From Isoetes taiwanensis (Eukaryota; Streptophyta; Lycopodiopsida; Isoetales; Isoetaceae), in assembly GCA_021234155.1 (NCBI GenBank), contig JAJEKV010000057.1, positions 3,069,821-3,133,820 on the forward strand: DNA of 64,000 nucleotides, given 5' to 3'. The position numbers were made by a program, and so were the translations under genes. The notes beneath the pieces were generated by a model. It searched no databases. It saw nothing but the letters and a program-made list of their open reading frames with translations, and was not told the origin of the DNA. Every line of letters starts with the position of its first letter. Within the stretch, counting starts at the first letter, position 1. This document shows positions 25,560 through 37,487 of this stretch, in pieces.

Positions 25560-28250
25560 CAAGCTAATCATTGGCAATGTTGCTATCTTTTGCTAAATGC
25601 TTATGGGATTTAAAACTTTTGCATTCTCTACTTAGTAGAATTTTTATATGTGCATCTCCTTCACAAGTGATTTCTTTATTTTGTGCAGTCTTCTATTCGA
25701 AGCTTTTACACGTGATAATTTCATGATAATTGTCGGGCAGAGCAACTAATTTTATAGTGGAGAAGCAACTAATATGATGTCTTAAGTGGACAAGAACAAA
25801 CAATAACCAACTTAAACTCGAAAATGCGAGTTCTAAAAGTTTTTCTCATTATGACGAGTTTAATGTAACACTTGGGTTTTTTCCTTAGATTGTCATCTTC
25901 GTTGTAGCAATTTATATTAATGCTACACCATGTTGGGCCATCATACATGCATCTTAACATAAGAATATTTATGTGGTGTACATCAATTTTTGAGAGCTTC
26001 TAAGAAAAGGACCATTTTGTAATCTTCTGGATGGATTTGATTAAACCTTTTCCCTCTCTCTATGACATGATTTGGGCTTGCGTGTTTTTGGTTCATCATA
26101 GAAAGCAATAGTGCTTAGAGTTTAGAGTTATGAATTTAATTCTCGGATTCATTTTAAAATACTTTGCAGATTCATGGCATTAGTAACAGTTAACAACACA
26201 AACACCCTATACGCCATGAGAGAAATGCCAGCATTTAGCATGCAATAATGGTACGTAATATAACTCTTAGTGTGTATTATTAATGGATTCCTTTGGCATA
26301 AGTAAGACAAATGTGAGGTACGGACATACAAATGCATCGGATGTAGGTATGGTTGTTGCGAAGGCTTGAATCTAGGTCACAGCTGTTGCTTGAGCACTAT
26401 TTGTCAATGAGGTATCCTTTTCTAGATGCGTCTTTTTATGAATTGCTTTTAAATTCAAAGAATCAAATCATAAATATTAAGCACAAGTTTTTTGTTCTTG
26501 CACTATTTCAGGGCTTCTTAAGAATAGAAGAAGCTTTTTAATGTTTGAAGTTTTTAAATGACATTAAAAAGAAGTCCATATTCAAGTCATGTTTTTGCTT
26601 AATTTATAGTTGCCGCGTTTGTGATGGACCAAATGTACGGAGGTGATATCACAAATGGACAATGTCAATTCCATCTATGTCATGTGCAAAGATGTAGTAT
26701 GTCTAAAATGTCCAACATCCACCATGTATTACTGGATTTTAAAGATGCAATAATTTATCTTTGTATTTAGCAACCCAATATTACATGCAACCATTTTGTT
26801 GCTTTGAGGCATCTTAAAACAAATGTAAGAATTAAGTATGTTTGTAAAGACTTATGGGGAATATACACACGGTTGTAAGTTTCTTAATTACTAACGATAT
26901 TTATTTTATGAATATTTTGTTCTCTTTGAGCATGATTTTGAGTCATGAATTGGTCCCAAAGAAAGCACATCCAGAGGTAACTTCTCAAGGAATTATACAG
27001 CCAAAAGAGCAATGCATTGCCTTCAACCCCTTGACTCAATGTTTAGAAAGATTATTTCATATGTTCACTCTTGACAAATGGACTTATCTAGATGACCCAA
27101 ATGTGTATGGGTGTAGCATTGTTTTGCTATATAATTATGTGGAACTAATGATGGTTTGCCATCATTTGTCTTAATGAATAATTTACAGTAGATTTCTTTT
27201 TGTGTTTATTACCCCCCTAGAACAGATTTCACTAACATCATGTCAACTCTCGCACACATCAATATTTTGCTCAATGGTTACGCATAGGGCACGTTCTACT
27301 ATCACTTTGGGTTTGCAAACACCCATTACCAATTAAGATTAGGTACTATGAAGCCACACACACAAGCACATCTTCCATAAAGCTCTAAACTATCACAAGC
27401 ACCAAGCAATACTCTAAACTTTACGCATTTCCATTATATCTACCCATGCTATTCCACATATACATTCCATTATTCCTAGGAATTCCATGTGCTCAAGGAT
27501 AATGCCTAAACACTAAACCATCACACTTGGTATTTCATTACATGTACTTACACAATTACATCTACAAATTTTATTCCACCTAAAAATTCCATTACATCTA
27601 CTGATCCATATGTCTAAGACTAATGACCAGCATCGCTGGGCACACATTTCTAGTCATTATTAGTTTAGAAGATGCGTTTTAAACATATCTTGATTTTGCA
27701 AAACCATTGCTAATTCATATCATATTTAATTATATGCATTCTAGAATTTTCAATGGTTTCTCTAAATTATCATTAATTTATGGGATGCTTTATACTTATA
27801 TCTTTTCAATATTACAATTTTGGATGCTTTCACATGCTTAGTTCAAAAAACATGTTGAATTTCACAAAGATGCTATGATTTTTTGATGTGATTAATCATT
27901 GTCCTTGAAGATGCAAAGCTTCTAAAGTGCTCCGCCGCTCATGCGCCACCTCGAAATTTTGCCGGCAGGAACCTCTCCGGCCGAAAAATGATCTAATACA
28001 TAAGTTGAAGCGTATCTTTAGCTTATGTGGGCCTTTGCCATAAAACTACTCGATTAAAGCTCCTACATTATCATTTTATGAGTTAACCCTTTAATAATCG
28101 CATGGGGTTTGCCAAAAGAATTTAAAGGGCACGATAAACTAATTTACTGATAATCAGATTTAACATTGGGCCACATTTTAATTGATGAATATGGTTCTAG
28201 AAAAAGATCAAAAATAGGTTAGGGTTAGGGTTTCTTTGGAAAGAGGTTAT
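25560..28250. other. No gene seen
   Basis: Very AT-rich DNA with scattered short frames. A short telomere-like TTAGGGTTAGGG motif is at about 28218. No coding or RNA gene is supportable. Confidence 0.45.
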
Positions 28251-28258
28251 AGAGTTTT

Positions 28259-28841
28259 TCATTCTCTTTGGCGCATCTCCATGATCGGATTGCCAAGGTA
28301 AGATGGTGAGATCACTGGTGAGACCGTTAAGAAGTTTATACACTGACAGAGCGATTGACTACCCAATGCGTTCATGGCACACATGTTGATTGCCAGTTTG
28401 TATTCTCTGACATTATCCCAGATATATGAACGCTTTAGAAATGCCTCTATAATTTGCGCATGCGAAGCTTTAGGAACCACAGGTAGTACTTGTCGAAAAT
28501 CCCCTCCAAATAGCATTGGAATCCCGCCAAACGGGGTCTGCTCATTGCCCGTCACATCTCTTAGTATCCTATCTACTGCCTCAAATATCCATTTGTGCAT
28601 CATTGGCGCCTCATCCCATACAATCAACCGACATGCTCGAATGAGTCTTGCCAATTCTGACTGCCTTGGAATGTTGCAGGTAGACAATTCATGTGCCCCT
28701 ATGGGTGTCTTGAAACGTGAATGAGTCATTCGACCACCTTGCAATAACACTGATACAATGCCAGAAGGTGCAACTGCTAGAGCAATCCAACCCCTTGCAC
28801 GTACATATCCTAGAAGAGTATTATATACAAGTACAAGAAAT
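28259..28841 (-). pseudogene. PIF1-like helicase fragment (Helitron-type)
   Basis: The minus strand encodes about 190 residues of a PIF1-family DNA helicase. It starts near VYNTLLGYVRARGWIALAVA, and has GGRMTHSRFKTPIG, a Walker B-like LIVWDEAPM and motif III GGDFRQVLPVV. The Walker A loop upstream and the C-terminal helicase half are missing. PIF1-like helicase is part of the Helitron Rep-Hel protein and is also a host gene; a lone fragment beside a captured receptor fragment favours a Helitron origin. Confidence 0.75.
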
Positions 28842-28929
28842 CATAACCCAAATCTGGTTGCAACTTAGCCGGTTTTTTCGCTCAAAAGGATTGGGCAAGG
28901 AGAGATCAGATGAAAAACTCTGCCAAACG

Positions 28930-29559
28930 AAAAGTTCTGCCAAATTCTTTAACCTTGCAGGCAACTCCTTACCGTCAGGATTATCAAGATGTAAATCAGT
29001 TGTGTTCCTTGATTTAAACTCTAATCAGCTTCGTGGAAGCTTATTACCAAAGATTCCAGTTCCATGCATGGTTGTATTTAACATTAGTAGAAACAGATTG
29101 TCAGGAAGGGTACCAACAGAGATGCATTCCTCCTGTGGCAGATCTTGGGTCTTCTCTTCTAATCCCTTTGAAGGAGAGCAAATAAGTCCTATTATTTGTC
29201 CAGAAGCATATATAAGTAGTGCTCAACCTCCATATATGAAGTTTTATTGTGGCAGTTGGCGCAGCAAATCATGCGTTGATGGCTGGGCACCACAAGGAGT
29301 GCTTGTGGTTCGAGACTTTAGTGACAATCACTTTTTGGGGCAGTTACCTGGACCACTAATTAGTACTACTCTACTAGATGAGAAACCCTCCTAGTTGTTA
29401 TCCTTCACAAATAATAACTTTACTGGCAGTATGAGATCAGATCTTTTCAGCCAAAGAAAAAGAAGTGCATTGATAAATGACGAAGATGAACTAGGGGCTT
29501 CTTGTTCCTTTTATGCAACAGGATCGTTGAGTGATAAGCTTAGAGTTATTCCCTTTTAA
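28930..29559 (+). pseudogene. RPK2-like LRR receptor fragment
   Basis: A plus-strand frame carries LRR sequence: FNLAGNSLPSGLSRCKSVVF, NQLRGSLLPKIPVPCMVVFN, then NRLSGRVP and a non-LRR island with DFSDNHFLGQLPGP. The order and the VPCMVVFN-type motif match the island region of RPK2/TOAD2 receptor kinases. A stop at 29392 interrupts it, and the same frame then reads TNNNFTGSM to 29559. Signal peptide, most LRRs, membrane span and kinase are absent. It lies head-to-head with the PIF1 fragment, about 90 bp apart, as expected from fragment capture. Confidence 0.7.
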
Positions 29560-29935
29560 AAAACACCATGCTTATGAAATTGACGTTTTTTGAAAAAATT
29601 TGTGAATTGCAAGAGGTTCGATTTGTTTTTTCCTGCATTTTGGGCCGTCATTGGGTGACAACTTTGTTTTTGTATATAAAACAAAAAACCTAAAATTGCA
29701 AAATATGGACATGAATATAAAATAACTGAAAGCAAGATATCAAAAACACCAAAATATGGAAGAAAGAATAATATTAATTTTTTTAAAATATTTAAGCACA
29801 TCAATTTTGGAAGTATTTTGTAGTGAATAATAATTAATTTAGCATAGAAAAAGTCAAAGGTCCAAATCATAATCCTCATCATTTTTCTTGCTTGTCTCAG
29901 CATCGTCTTTCTCTATCATCTGCTCCTTTAGTGGT

Positions 29936-30295
29936 TGTTAACCACCTAGTGGTTAACATTGTGCATGCACATGTTAGGTGCATGCACATGTTAGGTGTCA
30001 GTGGTGGCAGACTGACACTTGGCATGATTAGGTTAACATAAGTGTAGGGATTAGATTTACATAGATGTACGGCTCAGATTTGTGGTCTACACTATATTAG
30101 ACCGGAGCCTCTTCAGATGTACTCAGGTTTGATCTCATATTTGGAGAGCCTCATTTGGCCACGTTCCCTTCATTCTTTGTACATATTTGTTTGTCTTGTT
30201 CTTGTTTTGTGATCATGAGCATGGCAGCTTTGTGGCATCCGGCGATCATGGAATTTCTTCTTTGCGAGGTGCATGCCAAGAACTCACCACTAACA
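29936..30295. repeat. Left LTR of the small LTR element
   Basis: Starts with an inverted repeat GTTAACCAC..GTGGTTAAC, then a tandem 17-bp duplication (TGCATGCACATGTTAGG twice). Its partner is 32405-32749. Confidence 0.82.
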
Positions 30296-31756
30296 CCGGG
30301 CGCCCGTTATCGCGGGTTAAAACTCGTGATCACTTCTTACGCCTTTTTGTTTTTGCCGTTGTCTTTGCTGCTCTTATCCTAATCAGTTCTTGAATACTTC
30401 TTGTACACTACTCTCAACCCTTCAATCCCTTTATTTGGCCCAACCAGTTGTTGAAATGGTTCGGCTGGAGGCCCCTTTGTCAATCAATTCCTTAGCACTT
30501 AGTTTGGTTATGGAAATCGTTTTCAAAAACTCTGTTTTTCATGCTGCAGCAAGCACAGTTTTATAGCAGGGGATTTCTGGAGTGGTGACAGCACTCCTCT
30601 CTGCAAGATCTTCAGAAAAATCAACGGTTTGATCCTCTTTTATCTTCTCTCTGCTGAAAATTTGTCAAAATATCATGATCCTTTTCCCTATCCTCTGTTT
30701 TTCTCACAGTTTTCTCAGAAATCGTGCTGTTGCACACCAAAAATATTGTCTATAATTTCTTCTTCAGTTTATTTATAGAGGGCCAGCACTTTGGCTAGCC
30801 CTCCCTTATGATTCACAATCAGACAGATTTCTCAAGGGCGAGTTCCTTGCTTCTTCATGTCGTTCATCTGCCCTGTATATTCAACAAAGCAAGCATCAAA
30901 GCTTTTTTTTTCAAATCGTATGCAGCACGTATTATTCAACACATATCAGTACCTGCATCACAGTTCTATCAGTTTCTTTTGTGTACAAAGCTTTCATTCA
31001 AGCATCTCAGGCTCTCAAAGGATTCTAATCTTCAACACTCTGGCATCTGGACACAGCAATCACGTCTTTCTTATTGAGTTTTTAAGAGGGCCAGCATCCC
31101 TGCTAGCCCCCATCCATCTGTTTAACGCCTATACCAGCTGCAGAAGCACTCTTCAATCCAACACAAATCGTATTTGAAAGCACTCGGATTTTCCAGTCTT
31201 TCTGGTCTTCATACTCTGCAAACAAGTACGTTAGCATATCAAACTTCCAGTCAGGCTTGGAGCCTCATCAGCATCAACATATTTTCAGAAGCAATTTTAC
31301 CTCAGTTTGGTGCACGAAAAGTAGGAGCCACCACTTTGTGGGCACCGATTTTTGATCTACCAACTTTCTAAACCTGTTGCAGTGATTTTGGCCACCATTT
31401 CAGCAAGCTTCAAGCACTTGCATTCAATCTTCAGAGCAAATCCGGCGTCCTCTCCAGCACAATCAGGCATAAAATAGCATCATTGTTCCAATTCCGGCAG
31501 GGCCTTGCCTCCATTCAGCGATTTCACAATCCTACTATATCAGGGCCTTTCCTTCTATTTTCGAACTTCCTATCCGAAGACATCCGGAAATCTTGGCCGC
31601 CATACCTCGGTTGTAGAACATCCGGCCGCCCTTGCAACTATTTTTCTCCATCTGCTTCACGCTAGGGTTGCAGCTTACACTCACGCTAGGGTTTTTTTAC
31701 CCAACGGCTCAGATCTGGCCGCCCCTAATTTTATGGTTCAGATGCAGTTTTCATAT

Positions 31757-32050
31757 TAGGTCACGCCACACTTCACGGTCCACGCCACGCCAAGCCACGC
31801 CCACGCTCATGTTCCCACGCCCATGCTCACGCTCACGTGTTGACCCACGCTCAAACTTTGACCCACACTCAAACTTTATTGCTTGTACCCACAACTCACG
31901 GGGTCACGCTCATGGGCCCCACGCCCATGCTCCAGCCACGCTTCAGCCACGCTTTTTATGCTCCCACGCTCACACTTTGCTTGCTTATGGCCACGCTTTT
32001 TGCTCAACATCCACGCTCTGCACAAATATTGTGACGCATAGCCACGCTCT
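31757..32050. repeat. CACGC-rich low-complexity tract
   Basis: About 25 copies of CACGC, CCACGCT or CACGCTCA in 290 bp, inside the small LTR element. The long frame across it is a low-complexity artefact rich in His, Thr and Pro. Confidence 0.7.
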
Positions 32051-32404
32051 CCTATGGTCGATCACGGGGGATGCTGGTGCTTACGTTTTGAAGGCTCCCT
32101 ATAATCATTGTTTTTAAGCTTTTTTCGTGAACTTTTGGGCAATATTTGTTCCAATGGACTTACCCATAATATAAGGGGATGATCCTTATGTTTTTGGCCC
32201 AAGTTCCTATGATCCATGTTCTCCATCGACATTCATTCGGATCTTATTCGTCATCGACGCATTCATGAAGATATTTTTCGGCGACACAACCCAACCATTA
32301 CCATTATTTTTACCCCTCATTTTTGGCACCATGTTGCAATTGTCGGACTTGTCTTATAAAAGTCTGTACATGTTTTCGTGCTAAAAACTTTTAGGGGGAG
32401 GCAG

Positions 32405-32749
32405 TGTTAACCACCTAGTGGTTAACATTGTGCATGCACATGTTAGGTGCATGCACATGTTAGGTGTCAGTGGTGGCAGACTGACACTTGGCATGATTAG
32501 GTTAACATAAGTGTAGGGATTAGATTTAGTTAGATGTACGGCTCAGATTTGCGGTCTACACTAGCCTCTTCAGATGTACTCAGGTTTGATCTCATATTTG
32601 GAGAGCCTCATTTGGCCACGTTCCCTTCATTCTTTGTACATATTTGTTTGTCTTGTTCTTGTTTTGTGATCATGAGCATGGCAGCTTTGTGGCATCCGGC
32701 AGTCATGGACTGCTACTGCAGGGTGCATGCCAAGAACTCACCACTAACA
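32405..32749. repeat. Right LTR of the small LTR element
   Basis: Partner of 29936-30295; preceded by a polypurine tract. Confidence 0.82.
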
Positions 32750-34194
32750 ATGGTGATTTACCACGATTTGCTTCTTCCTTGTCCTCTGGAATAGTAGCTA
32801 GAGCTACTTCTTTCAGCTATACAAAAGCGGCCTCATCGCCTAAAGAGCTTGTAAAAGGAGGCTGTATCTCCAAAGATGTCATCTTAGCATAATCAGATGA
32901 AGATTTGGCCCCTAACTCTTGATTCTCGTTTGGCAGAGTAGGTAAGGCAGCCAATCTCATCTTCACAAAGTTCACAGCCTCCTTGTCAATGTTCACGGCT
33001 ACACAGTTGCAGCCCTTCTTAAGTGCACAAGCAATGGTACCAGAGCCAGAAAAAGCATCAAGCACCCAATCTCCTGGACGTGAGAACATGTCAAGAAGAT
33101 GGTTGCTGAGCTTTTGTGTTTCTGATAGTGATTTACTATCCTGCCTTGTGCACTTGGGTCCTGCAGTTTCTGCAACACCGCCGAAAACTCTAAGACATTT
33201 GAAAAATTCTGGCAGGCTGCAGTGTTGAAGTGCTCCATGGTCCTCTTTCCGTCAAAACTCCAGTAAGCAACATGGAGATACTCCATCATGTGGAGCAACT
33301 TGGGTCCTCCACCATGGTAGTTGATGTTAGTTTTGTACCTATAAAAATATTAGAAGTGCAGTTAGCAACAAAAACAAAATAAGGAAACAATTTGAAAACT
33401 AGGACTAAAGAAGTCCTATTCTGGAATAAGAAATGTAAACAAAGAGGTCAACACAAAACCGGACCAAACACAGACTACAAAGATAAATTAAAGTAAATAA
33501 CAAATGTATCTTGAAATAAGACTTACCAAACCAAGTTTTCATATCCTGCCTGAACAGGGGATCCGAAGTGGTTTTTACACGTGGATTCGAACGAGACGCC
33601 AGTGTGTGATTTGCATGCCGTCGAAAAAAGCATTGAACTCTGAAAATTTAAAGGGTTGGTCATCGTAGCGGCTATCTTTTAGCTTAAAGTCGTAAGGTAG
33701 GTCTGCTATGACCAGCATGAAGTCCTGCGGCTTTACCGTCCCGACCAGTTTCGTGCAATCGCCATGTATGATCGAAAACATGTTGTTTTGATCAAACATG
33801 CAAAATCTCTCATAGTCAGACGGTCTTGTATCGACGTTCCTCCTTTTTGCTAATGTCCTCTTTCCCGTGTAGTTATACCCAAATGCATGAAGCCCTCTGG
33901 AAGATCTTTATTTTTCTTCTTGCTCTGTAAGAAGAAGAAATACTGCAACTGTTAACACAATGTAGATAAAGAGAAAGGATTACAAGCAAACTTACCCAAC
34001 CCTCAAAATTTGGAGCGTATTGTACAATGCGCTAGTCAAACATGCCAACGGGGTTAAGCTCCTTGTATCTGTTCCAGGTTTCCACGTTCAACTGCTCCAT
34101 CAAACATGTTTCACATGTTATGACGTTTTTTTGGCTGAAAGAAATCAAGAAAACACTGTATTAGGAAATAAGAGAACAATTTGTGGCTAAAATT

Positions 34195-34460
34195 GTATTC
34201 TGGAATACACACTTGCTTTCCTAGTAAAGCAAGTTGTATTCTGGAATACACACTAGCTTTTCAGAGAAAGTAAGAGTGTATTCTGGAACATACATTTGCT
34301 GTTTCAAGAAGACGTATGTGTATTAAAGAAAACAGTTTCGTTTTAACGTGTGAGTGGGAGTGTATTCTGGAATATTAATTTGAAATAGTAGTTAAGCAAT
34401 GTGTATTCCAGAATACACATCTGTATCGTCGAGCAGACGAAACTGTATTTTAGAATACAC
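34195..34460. repeat. Six palindromes of GTGTATTCTGGAATACAC type
   Basis: Copies at 34195-34210, 34235-34252, 34276-34293, 34360-34377, 34401-34418 and 34444-34460. Most keep TGTATTC..GAATACA arms around a variable centre. They lie in intron-like DNA of the methyltransferase pseudogene. A partial copy lies near 33415. Confidence 0.8.
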
Positions 34461-35250
34461 AGCTGTTTTTAAGAAACAAGAATTGTTTAGTCATTTGTGT
34501 TGAAGGAAAACTTACTTGTGCACTTCCTTGGACATTTCTTCAAGAGTAAACTCCTTGTCGACAACCTTCTGGAGCAGCCATTCTAACAAATCTGTGTCCG
34601 CAAAGCCCTGCATTTCCCTCTAGACAGTTATTGTCATTTTTTTTTCGGCACATCGGAGCTTTTCTTCTTGGCTGACTCTTTGCTTTTGCTCTTCAACTCC
34701 CCGCGCTCGAACATGGTAAATATTTCGTTCTGCGGTTCCCATATCCGCACACGTAAACCGTGGGTTAGCTTTGTGGATTCTTAAACACAAAACTCGATAA
34801 AGCTAAACAAGAAAACTTTAGCACAAATTCTTAATCCATAATACATATCATGCCTACCTTGCCGTCTCTGACAGCTAACTGATACCAGTTGTCGTGGCTA
34901 ATGAGTGACTGCTTTTGTTAGCTTCGTCATATTTTAGGCAGCATTCAATGGCGCACGCCTCCGTAAGCTCTAAAGAGTTTGCTGGATTCTTTAGGTCCTC
35001 ACCATACTTTTCTTTGAAGATCACATAGCATAAACATGATCTTTCGACGAAGCTCATCTTTAATTTGTACTCATTGTCAGCATTGTGTGCGTTGGCAATG
35101 ATTTTGTCTTCTTTGTCGGTAAGACCCCAGTAAACAGCACAGAGGACGGAAAGGTACCTCAGGTTCTTTTTTTCTTTATAAAGCTGCCTTCTTGCCTTGA
35201 AGTTGTGGTTACTTCCCAAGACATAAGGGTACACGCACGTAACTGGGGGG

Positions 35251-35255
35251 CATTT
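35251..35255. repeat. Left target site duplication CATTT
   Basis: CATTT directly before the left LTR; the same five bases follow the right LTR at 62149-62153. Confidence 0.9.
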
Positions 35256-36901
35256 TGTGACGTTCCAGGGGAATATACGCCATAGATACATATATTTCTG
35301 GACCCGTCACTATACAAGTTTACACTTGTAGCCTTGTATACCTTAGAAGTGGCAAGGGGCACATATCTAAGTTAATTGTTTAACTTAGATAACCTTAGGA
35401 TAAGGCCCATTTCCACATGGCCTTATCCTATTGGGCAACCGCCACACAACCCCATCCTAGTGGTGCCACGTGGCATCCCATGTGGACCCTATCTTATATT
35501 AGTACTAACCCTAACCCTAGACCTCTTTTCCTGACTCTAGCACCTGAACACTCCTCTACGCACTCGAAACCCCGTTTCGAGCATCGTTCGTCGTAGCATA
35601 GCCTGGTGCAGCAGCCCCCGAAGTGTGCGCATGATTGTAGAGGGAGCACGACCTCGACCACATCAAGGAGCAATGGAGACACCAGGAATGGGAGGAAGCG
35701 CTTCTGGGGCAGGTAGGTGGAGTAGAGTTCATAGTGGTTCATCTGGAAGTTAGTACTCCAGATGGGTCTGTGTGTTGTATCTAGAGTAGAGCCATCCTAG
35801 AACCTTTGTTGAACATCTTGAACCCTAATCAAGGAACCCTAACTGTAAGTTAGATATGTATAATTAGGTTAAGATGTTCTTACTATGATTATCATGACTT
35901 GATGTTATGTGATGTTGGGTGATCATGTTTGGTCCTCTTGTATTGGGAAGGGGGGTAGAGACCTAGCAGCCATTATGTAGTATGCTCCTAGTCTAGATCC
36001 CTTAGTTCCTATTAGTTGTGGCCTGTGCATAGGAACCCACCAGGCTATGGAGGCTATGATGTGACTCAGCACTACATAACGGGGCTAGCGGCAATGCGGA
36101 GGGAGGATCCCTGCCGAGTGGGGGCTTCGGGGGATCCCATAGTGGGCTAGACTTATGGTCGGTCACTTCGTGTGGGCCGAGCATGGGTCTGACACCTCCT
36201 GGGGCAATGATGCCGCCCTGCCTCTCAAGAGTTGCAAGTGTCAGCTTGGCTCTTGTTTTGGGGGGTCCAGTCGGGTATGAATCGTGTGTCGCCACGATTC
36301 TCTAGTCGCCCGAGGAGCCTCTAGACCCCGGGAAGGGGAGATGCAACCCTTCCTTCCTCGACGGACCAGGGAGATGCAACCTGGAGTAGTCCCGATGGGT
36401 GATGCCATGGGATTACGTATCCGGAAGGCTAGAGTCATGCCAGAGCTTGGTTGAGCCCATCTGCAAAGTATGCACAGGAGGGGCGGATGGAGTGGTCAAC
36501 CCTAGCCATTGTCTTATGCCAGCCCCGCCATTGTCATGATTCGGTCTTCTCTATCTTGAGGCCTATCCAGTCAGTCGACTTCCATATGAGTCAGAGCCAC
36601 GGTAGGAGCTCTCATGCTTTGTGGCATATGAGTATGTTCTTTGCAGCTATGGATATGTGGATGAGCTACCCTTCGAGGTAGTATGTTGTATTGTCATTGC
36701 TAGTTCTGACGATGTTTGTGCTTTCGCTGTGATAGGAGCCCATAGGGGAAGGGCACGCAAGACACCTTCGTGTTCCCTTCCCGCACTATGATCATCTTAG
36801 AGTGCAGGATAGACAAAGGGCCCGTGCGGTTGAAGGACCAGATGGGGGATTTCCTGCCGGGTATACGGCCGGGCGCCGTATATTTAGCAGGGAGCGTCAC
36901 A
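35256..36901 (+). repeat. Left LTR (1646 bp)
   Basis: Pairs with 60560-62148. It holds a TATA-like ATCTTATATTAG at about 35491 followed by CTAACCCTAACCCTAG (35505-35520), a telo-box-like motif found in some plant promoters. Compared with the right LTR it has extra segments of about 17 bp (near 35435) and about 40 bp (near 36495). Short frames inside it are not genes. Confidence 0.92.
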
Positions 36902-36902
36902 A

Positions 36903-36914
36903 TGGTATCAGAGC
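36903..36914 (+). other. Primer binding site, initiator tRNA-Met type
   Basis: TGGTATCAGAGC lies one base after the left LTR. This 12-mer is complementary to the 3' end of plant initiator tRNA-Met and is the usual PBS of plant LTR retroelements. Confidence 0.93.
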
Positions 36915-37358
36915 GATGTTCTTGGTTGACCAAGAACTAGCACTAACCATATCCTTGAAAGTAGTCTAACAGGCCTGATAGGGTGTGAAATGAAAAATTT
37001 CCACCATGGAACCTCGAAAATAGGGGGAATTTTTTTTTTCCCTAGGTAGTGGGTCCGAAAATAGGTTAAGTGTTAGACGAAGAAAAGAACGAGTCAAATT
37101 CACCTTCTAGTAAATTTGAAGTGAAAATTATGCATCTGCATCAAATTTCACCTAAAATAGGTCGAAGAATCATGCCAATCCGAGACCTGAGTGAAAAATG
37201 GTGCAAATTCATAATTAACACCCCAAACTATTAGGAAATTTTGAAAATTTAAAGTATAATACGAAATTAAAAATACACACTAATAATTAAACATATATTA
37301 ATAATTAAGTTATATTGGAGTAATTAATAAGGGGGGCTAATAAATAGGCCTATTAATG

Positions 37359-37455
37359 GTAAGAGAATATTCCCTAGAGCACCTCCTTTTAAATATCTTT
37401 GCCACCTCATTCCCCCCCCCCAACCTTTTTCCTCCACCTTATCTCTCTTGCTCAG
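37359..37455 (+). other. Probable leader intron ahead of the H3-like ORF
   Basis: The upstream in-frame ATG at 37356 is immediately followed by a strong donor, ATG|GTAAGAG. A pyrimidine-rich run and acceptor CTCTCTTGCTCAG end at 37455, giving a 97-bp intron. If it is used, the 44-residue upstream extension is removed and translation of the H3-like protein starts at the ATG at 37488. Inferred from consensus only. Confidence 0.45.
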
Positions 37456-37487
37456 CCTTACGTCATCCATTTCCTAGACCGTTAAAT

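Larger units (their letters stand above)
29936..32749. mobile_element. Small LTR retroelement without pol (LARD/TRIM-like)
   Basis: LTRs at 29936-30295 (360 bp) and 32405-32749 (345 bp) are near-identical, begin TGTTAACCACC and end CTAACA. A polypurine tract, AGGGGGAGGCAG, abuts the second LTR (32393-32404). Flanks are GTGGT and ATGGT, a 5-bp target duplication with one change. The 2.1-kb interior has no gag, protease, RT or integrase. I did not recognise a primer binding site after the first LTR. The element must depend on enzymes supplied in trans. Confidence 0.82.
32817..35255 (-). pseudogene. Decayed multi-exon DNA amino-methyltransferase (N4/N6, beta-class order)
   Basis: Minus-strand exon-like blocks run from 35255 to 32817, separated by GTAAG-type donors. 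In order: a charged segment (CAVYWGLTDKEDKIIANA), IWEPQNEIFTMFERGELK, FADTDLLEWLLQKVVDKEFT, ETCLMEQLNVETWNRYKELN, then the catalytic block (IHGDC, and VIADLPYDF near 33700), NHFGSPVQAGYENLVW, YHGGGPKLLHMMEYL, and finally PGDWVLDAFSGSGTIACALK near 33060. DPPY-type motif first and AdoMet-binding FSGSG last is the beta-class order of N4-cytosine/N6-adenine DNA methyltransferases. The motif reads DLPY in place of D/S-PPY. Stops (about 34619, 34032) and frame changes show decay. The giant LTR element cuts off its 5' end at 35255. Confidence 0.7.

Noticed and set aside
28717..28930. Upstream extension of the RPK2-like frame as a real N terminus
   Set aside because: It overlaps the minus-strand PIF1 helicase remnant and has no signal peptide or LRR; it is just open sequence.
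31632..32117. 161-codon frame in the small LTR element as gag
   Set aside because: Its composition comes from the CACGC repeat, and there is no gag core or zinc knuckle.
35494..36933. Several 65-97 codon frames in the left LTR, with twins in the right LTR
   Set aside because: No start context or domain, and they change with LTR indels; non-coding LTR sequence explains them.
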